Numbered from the stretch's first letter, positions 34,345-47,440 are shown. The stretch: 64,000 nt of DNA from Cylindrodendrum hubeiense (GCA_014621425.1 JAANBB010000148.1:19249-83248), one strand, 5' to 3'. Numbers and translations: made by a program. Notes: a model not told the origin generated them from the sequence alone.

Positions 34345-36741
34345 ATGAATTCACAGTCTACAGCTGCAGGCAAGCGGAGACAACGGTCGTCCGTAGCCTG
34401 CAATACATGTCGGGCGAAACGAATTCGCGTCAGTCTCCCCCCTTACGTGGAATCCGCACCTTCTAACATGGATATCCAATCAGTGTGATGGCAACCATCC
34501 AACGTGCGCTACGTGCGCAGCTTCGCAACAGAAATGCGAGTACACGAGTAAAGAAAATAACCGGAAGTAAGCTCCCTGTGTGCCTCAGTCATCGTCGGAG
34601 TCGCCGAGTTTGCTAATAGAAGTGGACTCTAGGCCACCGAGCAAGAGATATGTCACGGCACTTTTAGAACGAATCAAAGTTCTCGAGAGTCAATTGGGTC
34701 ATGCACACCATCAACCACCGACAGCCGATGACGACACCTACCAGGAGCCGTTTGAGGGGGAAGCGGGCGACTCAGGCAGCGACTCGTCGTCAGAAGAGTT
34801 GACTGACGGAGACAGAGAACCAGTTCGGGAACTGACCGATAGACTCGGCCGTCTGAGCGTGGGACAAGATGGAGAAGTACAGTATTTCGGCTCTCGAAGC
34901 AACTTTTCCTTGTTGCGAGGAACATTTGAAGGCAATATCCCTATCCCGACAGCCACTCTTCAGTCTCGTGCCATGTCCGTGGTCGACCAGTTGAATCTCC
35001 GTATCACACTCTCAGACGAACTCCAAACTCATTTGCTGGACCTTTATTGGCGATGGCAGAATCCATGGCAGTATTTGGTTGTCAAGGATGCTTTCCTCCG
35101 CGATTTAAATGTCGACCATGCAGGGCGTTTCAGCTCACCCCTCTTACTATCGGCCATTCTTGCGCTGGCCGCGAGATATTCGGATCGTCTGGAACTCAGA
35201 ACCGACCCCATGGATGCAAATACGGCAGGTGATGCATTGGCAGAGCAAGCTAAGCTGCTACTGCTTTACGAGAGCGAGTCTCCCAGAATCACGACCGTCC
35301 AAGCGGCTGCAATATTGGCTTTAAGAGAGACTGCTACTGATAAAGAAGCACTCGGATGGACTTATTGTGGTTAGTTCAGCACAGTTCTCCTTTTATTACC
35401 TAGACAAACATGCTAAACGGAACTAGGTATGGCTACTAGGATGGCATTCAACCTCGGCCTGCACCTAGACAGTTCGCGATGGGTCAAGGCGGGCCATCTG
35501 ACACAAGAACTTGCCGAAGTTAGGAACGTCGTCTGGTGGGGATGCTATATCATTGACAAGTGAGCAACCCCGGCCTTGCCATATCCTGGCACTCACACTA
35601 ACTTCGTGCAGGTTATTTAACATTGGCCTCGGCCGACCTTCGCCCATTCAAGAGCATGAAACCACAGCGCTTATGCCATCTCTCGTGCATAATGTCGAGT
35701 ACGAGCCTTGGTCGCCGATTCCAGTCGATCAGCCGGCTTCTGAGCCACTACATGCCCGCCTTGTGACCAACTGCCAGGCGACCTGTCAGCTATTCCAAAT
35801 CACCGCAGAAGGATTGGACCAAATGTAAGCATCGATTCCGTTCTCAAGCTTAACATACTATTACGAGCCTAATATCACACAGCTACCGACCTCGTTTGCG
35901 TCGCAGCAAGACGTATTTAGTCGACTTGGTAGCTAAGATACATGTGGATTTGCTGAAGTTTTATACCAACCTGCCCAGCTGCCTTCGTCTTCCAACTATA
36001 GCTTCCCAAACCGTACCTCCGCATATCTACCAACTTCAGTAAACGGATCCCAGAACAGACTGGTAGTGCGCATATGCTAACATTGTCACAGCTTGCAATA
36101 TAATGTAGCAATGATCCTCTTACATCGACCGTTCATCATGCTCAAAACTGAGAAAGAAAAGAAAACGACCCGGCTTGGGGCGGTCAGCCATCATATGAAA
36201 GAATGCAGGACCTCCGCTGAAGCGATAACGAATATTTTTAAATCGTATCGCACTCACTACAGCCTTGTAAGCCCAGACAAATGACATCGGCTACTTTGGC
36301 AGACAACTGACTGTACCCCAGCGTTACATCCCAATCTCCGCAGTCCACTGCGCGTTCACAGCCTCCATAATATTACTGGTTGAGGCAACATCAGAGCAAG
36401 GCGATACCCGCCGGCGCACCACACGAATGCTTAAGCTTCTGGTAACAGCCTTGAACGAAATGAGTACGGCTTGGAAATGGAGCCGTCGCGCAATCAGAGC
36501 ATTATCGCAGCTGGCCAAAGAATGGTCAGTCGGAGAAGAGATTTCTCTTGCTATTGCCTCCAGCAGTGATCCAGAGCAGTCACTAGATCTCAATCATCCT
36601 TCAATAATCAACCTAGGTATGCCTTCTGACTCTGGAGTTTCGGATTGGATCTTTGAAGATGTCGATGGCCTGGATGCAGGGCATCTCGCAGCTATTTGGC
36701 AAGATACATGTGACTGGACTGGAGAGTTATCCTACGCTTGA
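34345..36741 (+). CDS. Zn2Cys6 transcription factor with fungal-specific regulatory domain (NirA/XlnR-like layout)
   Basis: Transcription regulator. The first exons 34345-34428, 34484-34566 and 34633-35369 can be fixed. The zinc cluster is split by an intron: ACNTCRAKRIR on exon 1 and CDGNHPTCATCAASQQKC on exon 2. A 66-nt intron then joins SKENNRK to PPSKRYVTALLERIKVLESQL, the usual linker and coiled coil. The regulatory domain includes MAFNLGLHLDSSRW, VVWWGCYIIDKLFNIGLGRPS and NVAMILLHRPFIML, with several more short introns before the stop at 36741. It is convergent with the transporter gene (218 bp between stops) and close to a nitrilase, so a role in nitrile or nitrogen use is a reasonable guess. 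It has an acidic C-terminal tail (IFEDVDGLDAG) that could activate transcription. Confidence 0.85.
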
Positions 36742-36958
36742 ATGTTTTTATCACAGTTTATTTCATGCATTCGAGAATCAGACTTATTAGTCTTGTTCAT
36801 ATTTAGTTGAGTAATGTGCAGGTAATGTAGGTCTGGGAGCAAATCAAGCTCTGCGGAAATGATATGAAGAGCTGATGGTTTCATAATTATTGGTGCACAC
36901 AGAGAAACAGTGAAATTGCTCAGTTACAAGCCCCAGCAATTCATGTCGTGTGAGGAAA

Positions 36959-38866
36959 TCAGGCCTTTTCCTTTGACTGCGCATCTCCATCAATGACATC
37001 CTTGTCTCCAATAACGGCACGGCCCTCAATCAGGTGGATCTCAACGTGATCACCAAACTTCTGGGCAATCTCCTCTAGCGGCAACCCCTTCGTCTAAGAT
37101 AGCAATGTTAGGACACGAAATTGCAGTTTCGGGAAGTGAAATTACCTCAGGGAAGAAAACCCCAAATATGAAGATCGATACAAAGGTGACGGAGAAGAAG
37201 ACCAGGTAGTAACGCCAAGAGATGGCAGCGAAGGCGGTTGGAGCTGCCATTAGGAGCACCAGCGATGCCACAAAGAGACCGCTGGTTGAAAGTGCGCACC
37301 CTTTGGCTCGTAGTTGAGTAGGCCAGATCTCTGATGCGTAGACGTAGGTAGAAGCATCGAGGCAGGAACCATAGCTACAATGAGGTTAGCAAGACATAGA
37401 GACATTCCTAATCATAACTCACAAGCCAATATGCAAGAAGAGGAAGAAGACTGCAGCACTTGTTGCTGCTCGGTTGTCCGAATCACCAAAGACGGCGAGC
37501 ATGATGATTTCTCCGAGGAGAGCCACGGCTGTTCCAGCTAGACCAAATACTAAAAGGTGTGAGCAGTGCAGACGCAATCAATAATTCAAGCATGCTTACC
37601 CATGATGGTCTTGCGGCCTAGCTTATCAAGGAGAAGTGCATTGATCAAATTGCCGATGGGTCCCCAGGAAATCCAGCCAGCTTGCAAAAGTAGCTGATCT
37701 TTAGGGCCATAGCCCAGCTTCGAGTATAAAAAAGGGCCATAATCTAAAACACCATCAGCATAAATTACAGATAACAGGAATAGTTTGACTGACTGTTGAT
37801 GACTTGCGTGCCGGAGCATTGCGCGCAAAACATGGTGAGAAACCCAACGATGGCTCGCTTGCGATATGAGGGGACTGTAAAGAGAGACGACCATGATGAG
37901 GGAAGAGAATGCTCATATTCCAGTTGCCTCTCAATCTGAGCGAACTCATTGTTTGCGAATGAATCATCACCATCCGCGGAGTGATGGAGCTTCTTGATGA
38001 TATCCAAAGCCTCGTCTCGGTGGCCTCTTTCCACGACTAAAGAGGGAGTCTTCGTCAGAAATAGGGTTCAAGACATGATTTCAACGCAAGGGTACTCACG
38101 CCATCTAGGAGACTCTGGCAAGCGCAGAATACCACAGCAGAGCAGCAGAGGAGGCAGAACCTGGAAGGCCAACGGCGGCCGCCATTGAGCGCCACTAGCA
38201 TTAACAAAGTAGAAGCCAACGCCGACCCAGCTAGCGGTAGCATATCCCAACAGGATGAAAACACCTATATCAGGGGATTAGGATTTACATAGGACAATTC
38301 AAGAGTATGTACGTACCGTGAAGTCCGACCAAGAGACCACGAGACTGTGGCGGCGATAACTCGCTTTGGAACAACGGAACTAGAGTTACAAGCGATCCTA
38401 TCAAAAGTTATTATCTTGCGTATCTAGAAGGATTGAGGAAACTCGACTTACCGATTCCGAGGCCGGTGATGAATCTCGCGACAATGAACATGGCGATATG
38501 TGCAGATCCCGCCTGCAACGCTCCGCCTACAACGCAGAAACAGGATGCAATGAAGATGGCTTGCTTTCGGCCAAATCGGTCTCCGGTCCAGCTTGAGCTG
38601 AGCGTACCAATAAATCCTCCAGCTTGGAATAGACCATTGATGGCTCCCTCAATTTGGGTTACATTGGAAGCTGTGTCCAGTTTCATGTAAGTACGGAAGG
38701 TGGGTTGCCCCAGGGTGGTGGCAATGATACATGCACAGTAGCCATATGTGATACTGCCCAAAGTGGCAAATAGAATCACCTATTGCACCTATTAGCATCA
38801 CTTGACAAATGAACACTACAAATTGTATCTTACAAGTGTGTTGAAGTTGGTGCTTGGTTGGCCCAT
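36959..38866 (-). CDS. MFS transporter, sugar-porter family
   Basis: Proton-coupled uptake of a sugar or related small polar molecule at the plasma membrane. The first exon (38834-38866, MGQPSTNFNTL) joins to VILFATLGSITYGY by a GTAAGA...AATAG intron; several further introns follow. Family signatures: GDRFGRKQAIF between helices 2 and 3, PESPRW after helix 6, LDKLGRKTIMG in the second half, and the C-terminal FFPE-TKGLPLEEIAQKFGD. About 12 hydrophobic segments are visible across the exons. Expected length is about 530 residues, normal for the family. It diverges from the nitrilase gene across 544 bp and converges with the Zn2Cys6 gene; the three probably form one functional unit. The substrate cannot be read from the sequence. 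Confidence 0.87.
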
Positions 38867-39410
38867 CTTGCGTTTGTTATTCGTGATTGCTGGATTAGAT
38901 TCGCTGATGGAGTGTTTCAAGACCGATGGGCATGAGAGACGGCATGGAGCTCATAAATGGAAAACTGATCATGATCAAAGTTCTCAGAAAGATCAGCCTG
39001 AAGAATGGTCATTTGAGCTGTTCTCGACGCTGATAAGAGTTCAAGCTAACATCAGACGGGCTGGCAGTTTCCACCCTATCAGAGTGAAGCTTCTAATCCA
39101 CCGTATCCGGGAAATGCCTACCCTTTTACCCCGCAAAATGAGGTCAAGCCACCAAGCTCCACCTAGACCCATCCAGAACCAGGGGACGGGCACGCGGAGA
39201 TATGATAGTGAGCGACACATGCGTGGAAAATGCCTACCCGGGCTGATAGGGCGATAACAAGCCTGGCTCGTAGAGATATCGTTCGAGATTGAAGTCGTTG
39301 GGACCAGTCGCGGTATATAAGTCACGCGGGTTGTGCGATAGAGCCCCCAACTGCACATTTCAGTATTACTTTCACCAACCCTCTCAAAACAACTCCAGTC
39401 TCAGTCCATC
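38867..39410. promoter_or_regulatory. Divergent promoter between MFS transporter and nitrilase
   Basis: A 544-bp shared upstream region. A TATAAGTCACGCGG stretch near 39316 lies about 95 bp before the nitrilase ATG and may be its TATA element. No palindromic zinc-cluster site stands out. Confidence 0.4.
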
Positions 39411-40565
39411 ATGTCTATCCGTCAGTGGAAAGCAGCAGTGTGCCAATCGGAGCCGTGCTGGTTTAATAAGGCCGCCGGCATTGACAAGTCCATTGGTCTG
39501 ATTCAAGAAGCTCGTCAGAATGGCGCCTCGTTGATCGCCTTCTCGGAGGTGTGGATTCCGGGCTACCCAAATTTCCTTTGGTCAGGAACTTTCAAGGAGA
39601 ATATCCCGTTGGTGCAAAAGTACATGCAAAACAGCATGACGGCTTATGGCGAGGAGATGTTGCAGATTCGGAAGGCCGCAGCTGATAATAAGATGTACGT
39701 CGGCTTCGGTTTCAGTGAGCGCGTCGGAAGCAGCCTGTATCTCGCCCAGGTCCTTATTGGGGCAGACGGCAATATCTTGCTTCACAGGCGCAAGACGAAG
39801 CCGACACATGTCGAGCGTACACTATTCGGCGACGCGACTGGAGATTCTCTGACTACCGTGGTGCAGACGCCACTGGGAAAAATCGGGATGCTGAATTGTT
39901 GGGGTGAGTATCTGAGATCTTCATAGAACCTTTTCGGGGTTGCTAACTCAGTGACAGAGCATTTCCAGCCGCTTCTCAAGTATCACACATACGCTCAGGG
40001 TGAGGAGGTCCATATTGCCGCCTGGCCATTTAACGGAGAATACCAGGGAGGCGTTGAACCGTGGTCGGTGTTTTCTGAAGCCAACGAGGTCACGGCCAGT
40101 CGAATGTATGCGCTGGAAGGATGTTCCTATGTCCTCTGCACCAACCAGCCGCTTTCTGCCGAAGGCGCTCGACTGAATAGCGAGGGTCAAGGCAGCGCCG
40201 ACAAGGGCAGCTTCATGCTCAGCGGAGGCGGAGGGCGTGCTGCTGTCTTTGCGCCCGATGGCCGTCAGCTTACCGAGCCAACCGACCCCAACTATGACGG
40301 ACTCATCTACAGCGACATTGACCTGGACGCCATTGATAATGCAAAGATTATGACTGATTGTGTTGGACACTATTCACGACCTGATCTCTTGCGATTGGTT
40401 GTTGATGATCAACCGAAAAACTACGTCACAAGGGCTACACCGGGTACCACGACTAACTCGGTGTATCATACACCAACTGGAGATGGAACTCTGCTCTCAA
40501 CTCATAAGAAATTGGATGAATTGCTTTCGGTTGGAGCTAGTGTTGAAGTAAGTGACGGAAACTGA
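39411..40565 (+). CDS. Nitrilase (aliphatic nitrilase / cyanide hydratase branch)
   Basis: Hydrolyses a nitrile to an acid and ammonia, or hydrates cyanide or a nitrile to an amide. Exons 39411-39903 and 39958-40565 give 366 residues, typical of fungal nitrilases. The catalytic triad is complete: Glu46 in FSEVWIPGYP, Lys128 in HRRKTKPTHVER, and Cys163 in GMLNCWEHFQP, the last assembled across the intron. The C-terminal block GHYSRPDLLRLVVDD is also characteristic. The sequence around the first motif (PGYPNFLW) fits aliphatic nitrilases somewhat better than the cyanide hydratases I know, but I would not exclude the latter. No signal peptide, so it should be cytosolic. The neighbouring transporter and regulator suggest inducible use of an imported nitrile or glycoside. 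Confidence 0.92.
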
Positions 40566-40678
40566 CGGGATTTCCGCTGAGAATCCCTTGAGCATGAAAG
40601 TACCTATATATTTTACGATAGTGAAATTTTTATTTCGTATTAATTTGCTATTGCTTCAAGTGAAACTTTGAGAGGAAG

Positions 40679-42150
40679 CTACGTTGATCGTGCCGCGGAA
40701 AGTCGGCCACATTCCAAATCCCCCCCTTTTTCAGACGTAAGCTGCTCTATTTGAGGCTCTCCCCGATGTTCTAGGCTATGAACCTCGGGTTTATCCCGTG
40801 AGCCCACCTTGTAGCTAGAGCGTGTGCGCAATCTAGAAGACAGTCTTCCAAGCAAGGGTCGCAGTGCTGGTAGCGCGACAACAATAATCTGGGTGGCGAT
40901 TTCTGTCGATCCAACAAGATCTGGGACCTATTAGCACAGCTTAAAAATACGAGAGGGGATATCATTTCGGGAGAGTACTCACAGGTCGAATAGGAGAAGA
41001 TGGATTGAACGGTAAGAGCAAATCGAACTATGCTCACAACGACTGTCACCGTGCCGAGCATAAAGATGCATATTAAGCCGGTCTTCTCGGCCGATGGCAA
41101 GGCTTTTAGTTTTGGGATAATTCCAAACGGCAGGGCGAAGACTAATGAAGAATTTAAATCAGCATGGCACAACCATTATTCGACAAGATGAACATACCGA
41201 GTAACTCTGAAAACATCCCGAGGGGCCAGCCAATGTGCACTGGCTCTGAACTTTTTGATAGTGAGCACGATGACTCAACAGGTGACCTTCAAAGCGAATA
41301 GAAGTGATTATTAGCTTGGTCAACTGATAAAGAGGGACTACCGGTAAAACTCACCAGTTCTGTGACATGGGAAGGCCACACCAAAACGCATCAACGAATG
41401 TGACAGTTAAGAAGGCACAAACAGTGTACACTACCACAATATATAAACATATCCGCAACCTTTGTTCGGATACAGGGAATAGTTCGTTGTAGAATGCAAG
41501 GAGGCTGAACCTCGGAAGGAAAAAGCCCATATCGTAGATGAGTGAAGAAGTATACTTCCACTGCTCATTTCGTCAGTATGTGTCCAACTCTCATAAGAGG
41601 ACAGGGACGGACTTACTATTGCAAAGGATTCGTCAAAATATTCGTCCCAATCCTCTCGACCCCACGCAAATGTAATTGTGTCTCCAATCACGAGGCATAG
41701 AAAGAATAATAGAGACAATACGAGAAAAACCTCGGATAACCAAAAGGACCATACACTCTGCCATGTACGAACAGCGAGTCGAGAAATGACAACAATGAAG
41801 CATAGTGCAATTAAAACCCACTCTCCAGCCTGGTTGTTATGTTAGGATGCCGTGATATCACAGAGACAAGCTGATTCTTACAAGGAATTGTTGAGCACTC
41901 AACCCCATATTGGCCCAACCGCTGAAGATCCGATCTCCGGGGTAAATTCAACTTCGTTCTGGCCAATCGACCGGAAGGGGGCCAGATTAAAGTGAATAAA
42001 TATGATGCTTGTAAATCGGGATAGTCGTTGGTTACAGCCGGTGCGGTATTGGTGGGGTAACGCTTGTCGGTGTGGAGGAGAACATCGTATTTCGTCTCCA
42101 AGGCATGAGGTTGGATCAACTTTAGAAGATTAATATCCACTTGAGACGAG
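40679..42150 (-). CDS. Rhodopsin-domain integral membrane protein (PTH11/GPCR-like fungal family)
   Basis: A seven-helix membrane protein of the fungal rhodopsin-domain family. Conserved pieces in order on the minus strand: DRIFSGWANMGLSAQQFL, LIALCFIVVISRLAVRTWQ, VLSLLFFLCLVIGDTITFAWG, KWKYTSSLIYDMGFFLP, LAFYNELFPVSEQRLRICLYIVVVYTVCAFL, DAFWCGLPMSQNW, FALPFGIIPKLKALPSAEKTGLICIFMLGTVTVVVSIVRF and LVGSTEIATQIIVVALPALRPLLGRLSSRL, with a basic tail ending near 40679. Aromatic and helix-end motifs match the family. The 5' end is not resolved: frames change between 41880 and 42140 and I could not fix the first exon, so the upper coordinate is approximate. Function unknown; members are often called sensors of surface or extracellular signals. 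Confidence 0.7.
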
Positions 42151-44114
42151 GGTGGGGGAGCTGCTTATGTACCTCTAATCTTATCCTCGGTCAGCGCGAT
42201 AAAGTGGCGTGATGAGAGTTCAATGGCAAATAGGGTTGCTGGATAACGCCAAATTATGTGCCCAGATTCCGCAGAGGGTTTGGCGGCAAAGTTTAATGTC
42301 TGATTCCACAGGCCTGGATTTGCTGATTACTATACCTGTTGATAACCGTTCCCTGTTTTGTCCAGTTTCATATCGTATGGACTAGTTGACTTTGTGTATT
42401 ACTTGTATTCTTCACGGGTTATTTGAATGGCGGAAACTGATGCCAAATGTCTAGTCTGATAATAAAACGAACGAGAACCCCGGCCATGAGAACACTTATT
42501 CATTCTACAAAAACAGCTCACACTCACAGCCCCCAATTGAGTTGGGAATGGGTCTAGGTTGGTCTGGAATTTCTATCTAAATTCCGGGGAAGCTCCGTGA
42601 GACATTATTCCTGCTTGGTTGGGGGTAGCGTGAGCCATGAGAATGCTTGGCGTTGCGAGGCGAGCAGCAAGCTTTCCACCAGACCAAAGCCAGCCCTAAA
42701 TGGGGAATTCCAGACCTGGCTGCACCCGTCTATTTTGGTGACGGCTTGACGTTATCAGCTACTCGGTAATTCCCACACCCGGGAAATGACCATCTGGACC
42801 TCGAAATTCCTTTTACTTCTCTCATAAAGGGGTGACAGATACGCGATAAGGATAGATCCATTAGAAATGTCCCAACTCATGGCTCAGTGGCTAATCTAGA
42901 CGGTCTCGGCCCATCACTTAGGCCGTTCCCGCGGCCGCATGGAATATTCTTTCTGAGCGCCACCATCATGAAACTTCATCCCCGCTTACGTCTATTCCCG
43001 AGCGCCTGGAAATGGAAACGGCATGATGGCTGCACGCGTTGCGACTAGTCAGAGATCACTCCATTACCATTTATCGTCAACCATCCATGAATTCAAACCA
43101 CATTTTGAGGGTTGGGAATGAATGCCTATGATATGCTGAACTGGTGTGGTTCACGTTCAATCTCACATTGGCGACCGATTGTTCCATCCCAAGACAGACT
43201 GACAAAAACCAGATACTAAGGCATTCTCTTCCAATAGAACTCGACAAATGCTGCTAAGGCTATTTCCGCCAACTGTACCCCGCAACCAAAACGTCTCGTT
43301 TAGCTCAATGGCTCCCCGTCGGTAGGGCCGGCACACTGACTGAGTGGATCCGGATTTGGTACTCGATCATCTTGGCATAATCTCACGCGAGCTTCGCGAC
43401 TTGGCAGGACGGCGAGCATTCCTCAATCGCAAGATAAGTTTCAACGTCCTGGTCCAGCTGGGAAACTCGTTGCGCGTCCTCAAAGCCACGTCTAGTCGGC
43501 AGGTTTCATCTACAGTAACAAAGGAGGAGGTTAGAAATGCTGCGTACCCAGGGGGGGTGGTGCATTGGTAAATACAGTCACTCAAACAAGCTTGACCACT
43601 GCAACGGCGACCCCGACCTCCATCACCGGCAATGACACCGATGATGGGTTTACCGACGGGGAGGACGATAGTCACAGTCGCCTTAGCAACGCCAGCATCA
43701 CCACGTCTGCTACATCTGGTATAGAAACTCGTGTAAATCCTTAGTATTGTTTTATATTTGCCGGAATTTTGATACAGTGTCAACCACCAGTAGAGGAGCG
43801 CGCATGGCCGGCGTGAGCTGGATCCGAACGAGATCGATATTCACTTATTCTACATATATAGATACGAACAGAACGATGAACCGATTTCCAGGATGCGCAA
43901 TGTGGCAAAAGAGGGCAGTCCGTAGCCCTCCTGAATAATCCAACTGGAAGCACGATGAGTAAGTAGGCAAGGCTTTGTGGGCTAGTACAAGGAGAAATGT
44001 AAATAATCGTCATACCTATTGGTAGGTAAACTGGTATGCTAACAATCATCTTGATCATTGGAATTTTTGAGCGCCAACCCGCATGAAAAATCACAAGTCA
44101 TCTGTAGGTTATCT
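42151..44114. other. 2 kb intergenic region
   Basis: Between the rhodopsin-domain gene and the terpene synthase 3' end. One plus-strand frame at 43344-43571 has protein-like composition (helical, charged) but no motif, start context or splice partners, so I do not call it. Otherwise nothing seen. Confidence 0.45.
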
Positions 44115-46467
44115 TTAAACCCTAAGTTTCTCCACCAGCAGTCTCAAAACATAATTCTTTGATCCCATCAGCCCCTCGATTTTCTCAATCTCGGCCTCAA
44201 CGGCATGTTCCAGGTTCTCCAATACGTCCCTAGTGTATTCCAAGCTTCCACATTCTTCCATCATCTCCAAAACCAATTGCTTTGCTTCATGGGTCATTGA
44301 CCCTCTGCACCGCCTCTCTTGCAGGATGGACAATGCTTGCTCTCTATTCTTGCTATGGCCCAGCATATGAATAAGAGGAAGCGAAAATTTCCCTTCATCT
44401 AGATCTTCACAGAACCCTTTTTGATTGGTATACTCTTGTGAGCAAAGATTCTGGTAGTCATCGCGGATCTGGAAGTACCGTCCTACAAGTGTCATAAAGT
44501 ACTTAACATCCAGCTCAATCGCAACTGAGCTCTCAGCTTGAATTAGACGGCCGAGAAGCCGAAACATCCCACCAGTCTTATTATCTACCATGGTAAGATA
44601 ATCAGATTCTGAAGGACATTAGACTCGGGAAGTCCAGTTCAAGTCCATACTCTGGCCGAGGTAGAGATTGTTGAGTTCATCTGTGAAAATCTCATGAACT
44701 TTGCTATTGGATAGCTTTTGAAGTTCCATAAGTGAGAGTACGGAGAGATAGTTGGCCGAGTTTATGGTTTGAGGCACTCCAAAGATAATATGTGTTGCTG
44801 GTTTACCCCGGCGGAGAACAGAGCCATCCTCAATATCATCAAGCCTAGTATGATAAGTACTATAAATTTGAGAGTAATATGTTAAGCCAAGTCACCTACA
44901 TTAGGGAACCAACGTGAAGTAGCTTGACAAGCGTCTCAATTGCCGTTAACAAGCGATTTGGCACCTGAAACCAAACATTTAGGGCATCAATTGCAACCGA
45001 TCGCACACCTTTGGAAGGCAAGCTGTTGATGTATTCAAATGGCATAAGCACAATCTATAATATTTGTCAGCCTTGAGTTGAGATGTTAACAAGCAGCGTA
45101 CCTTGTCTGACGGCTTGTCATAGTTTATCCGGGCGAATGGATTTGAACTTGGGGCTTGCAACCCATTGCATCTTTTCAACTGCTGCTCAGATGAAGTAGC
45201 GCTGTCCCATATGAGCTTGGACGAAATTGAATCTGTTTCCTTGATATCAAGAGCGTGGTTGCTGTCTCGAAAAGGCAGCAAGTCCTGTTCAACTCGGGGT
45301 TCTCCGATGGGCGCGAATTTGTTCGGTTTTCGGTGGTATCGAGATGCAAAACTGCTCCAATAAAATGTTCCCGCACTGAAAAGTTCAACAGTATCTAAAT
45401 ACTTTTTCAGCTCCATAGGCATAGAACCATGGAGTGTCTCGTATTCTTTTCTCTTGTTTTGATATTCTTGCTCGAACTCAGTGATTTTCTGTGCAAGCAT
45501 AGATTTCGCTTCTTGGACTCCTATTTTGTGCTCATTGATCAAAACAATGACAGAGTTTTGAGGCGCCATGGACCCTGCTTGGGATGCATACGCATCGTAT
45601 TCTTTGTCAAACGAGTAGTAGTCGTTCAGCGGACCCCATGAGTATAGCAGTGGTCTCAAAATGTGATCAGCGGCTTCCCTCATTTCTTTTGAGGGATTTA
45701 TGCCTGCTCCAAAAAGACCGAGTTCGAGGCTAAACCTATGATATAATCAGGTATAATAACATCAAATAGGGGTTATTTACTTACAGTACACCAACTTGCT
45801 CGAAACGGAATAGAAGCCACTCGTCGAATGTTTTGAACTCTAATACCGTTCGGCTCTCAAAATGTCGCATTGCCCTCCACAAAAGGTCTAGGAGGAGCAT
45901 TGCATGTTGTCGGTCAATTGCGATCAAATCTAATAGCAATTCCGATTCTGCTTGCGTCAGATGGTGTTTTCGGTCCACTGCGAGATTCGTGTTCTCTTGG
46001 GCGTTAAAGCCATCAGCCCAGCCGTGATTCAAATCTTTAGCCTACTTTTAATTAGCATCTTAACAGTGCTCTCGATACCATATCTAAGTCGCATACCTCG
46101 GCGGGCTTGGAATTATCTATAACATCTGGTTATAGAATTGTGTCAGAGTTGTAAAGGAGCAGATTGAGAACATATTAGTATTACCATCATGATACATGGC
46201 TAAATCACTACACTTCGTGACTGTCGCGATCCTCTCTGGTAAACATTCGGGAACAGTGAAGGCGATAGCATGTCCCCGAGCATCGAGGCAGAAATCATTG
46301 GAGTCGACATCCGGATTGTATCGGCGTATAACCTCTAGAGCTTGTCGAGTCGACCTAGCTGCTATGTCCTCATGTGTCTTTGTGCACCTGCGGACTCTGA
46401 GCGATGTGAAACAGCCGGTTTCCCTCACTGTGGTTTGATCGACGGGAGTAGAGTATTTGAAATACAT
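44115..46467 (-). pseudogene. Chimeric terpene synthase (class I cyclase + prenyltransferase) with in-frame stop
   Basis: Bifunctional enzyme type that makes a C20/C25 prenyl diphosphate and cyclises it. Exons 46185-46467, 46097-46125, 45785-46041, 45102-45735, 44900-45054 and 44115-44844 join with consistent phase to 696 codons. Cyclase domain: starts MYFKYSTPVDQ; the aspartate-rich motif DDVIDN is assembled across intron 1; the NSE motif is NDYYSFDKE; SRYHR follows. Prenyltransferase domain: EYINSLPSKGVR, first Asp-rich motif DDIEDGS with [27 protein letters not shown] and second Asp motif RDDYQN. However, codon 528 is TAA (44619-44621), lying between WTSRV and CPSESDY, so translation would end inside the prenyltransferase domain before its second Asp-rich motif. 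No intron I can draw removes it. It may be a true nonsense mutation (CAA to TAA would fit a CpA transition) or a base error. Confidence 0.85.
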
Positions 46468-47363
46468 GTTGAGTTGGGCAACCTTACGAGGGCTTGGATA
46501 AAGCGGTGAAGAGGTGGTTGTTCAATTGATGGGTCTGAGGAATCTGAAATGTGCTGACTGGGAAGCGTGTGGCTCTTCTCCAAAACTGGGAATATTCGTC
46601 CCCTTTTTATCTTCTCAAACTGTCCAAACCCCACGTCCTTGGCCTTTTTATTCCATATATCATCCATGGCGCCGAAGTCATCTAATGTTAGCATACTGCG
46701 CATGTATGGACCAGCTCGCGTAACAAATAATAAGCGATAATACCCCCAATGGATTACGGGTGAAGACAGGCCTCCTGAATGAATTGCGGCTTGCTGGGGT
46801 GAGACATCTTGGCGCCAAAGAGGTCGATAAGTCGGGGTTACTTACTTGCTGATACCGGAGGATGAGACAGTATCTTACGAAAAATAAAGCACCAAATGAA
46901 CCTCAAATACATAATCCTAGCTCATTCTTTATGAAATATGAGAGCTTGGGGCTGTGTAGATATGAATGCATAATCTAGTAATACCATGGATACCGACCCA
47001 ACGGCATGGCTAAGACTTGTGGGAAGCGGAATTCTGGCGGCCAGGTATTCGGGTTTCTCCACTTTGTATGAATAAGCCGTCACTTTATCCGGGTTTCAAG
47101 CCGAAATTGTCGTACTGTTGCTCCGTTAGGCTTGGGCTTGGTGATACACTGATGCGATATGTCGGATAGGCCAAGTGAAAGACTTTTGCGCCGAGCTTGG
47201 TCTGCTTAATGTAGACAAGAATCAGTGAATCACAAGGCCAAATAGATGTAATAATCACAAGGGCATCAGCTGAAGGTGAAAATAACCAGCGTAAGGTAAA
47301 GAAAACAATACAACCCGCTGTCCCATCTCTCATGCTATGTATTGATATGCAGAGCATTTAGGT

Positions 47364-47440
47364 GGAACACGGCACATGTGAAACACGGCACAGGTAGAAC
47401 ACGGTAGAGCTATGTTATTACGGAGGCGAAACACGGCAGA
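47364..47440. repeat. Short tandem AACACGG(C/T)A units
   Basis: RRAACACGGYA occurs at about 47364, 47380 and 47396 with a 16-bp period, and again near 47428. A similar unit (AAAACACGGCAAAGG) recurs at about 54837, supporting a relationship between the two repeat tracts. Confidence 0.65.

Noticed and set aside
43344..43571. Protein-like plus-strand frame between rhodopsin-domain gene and terpene synthase
   Set aside because: No ATG in good context, no continuation by splicing and no recognisable family; left uncalled.
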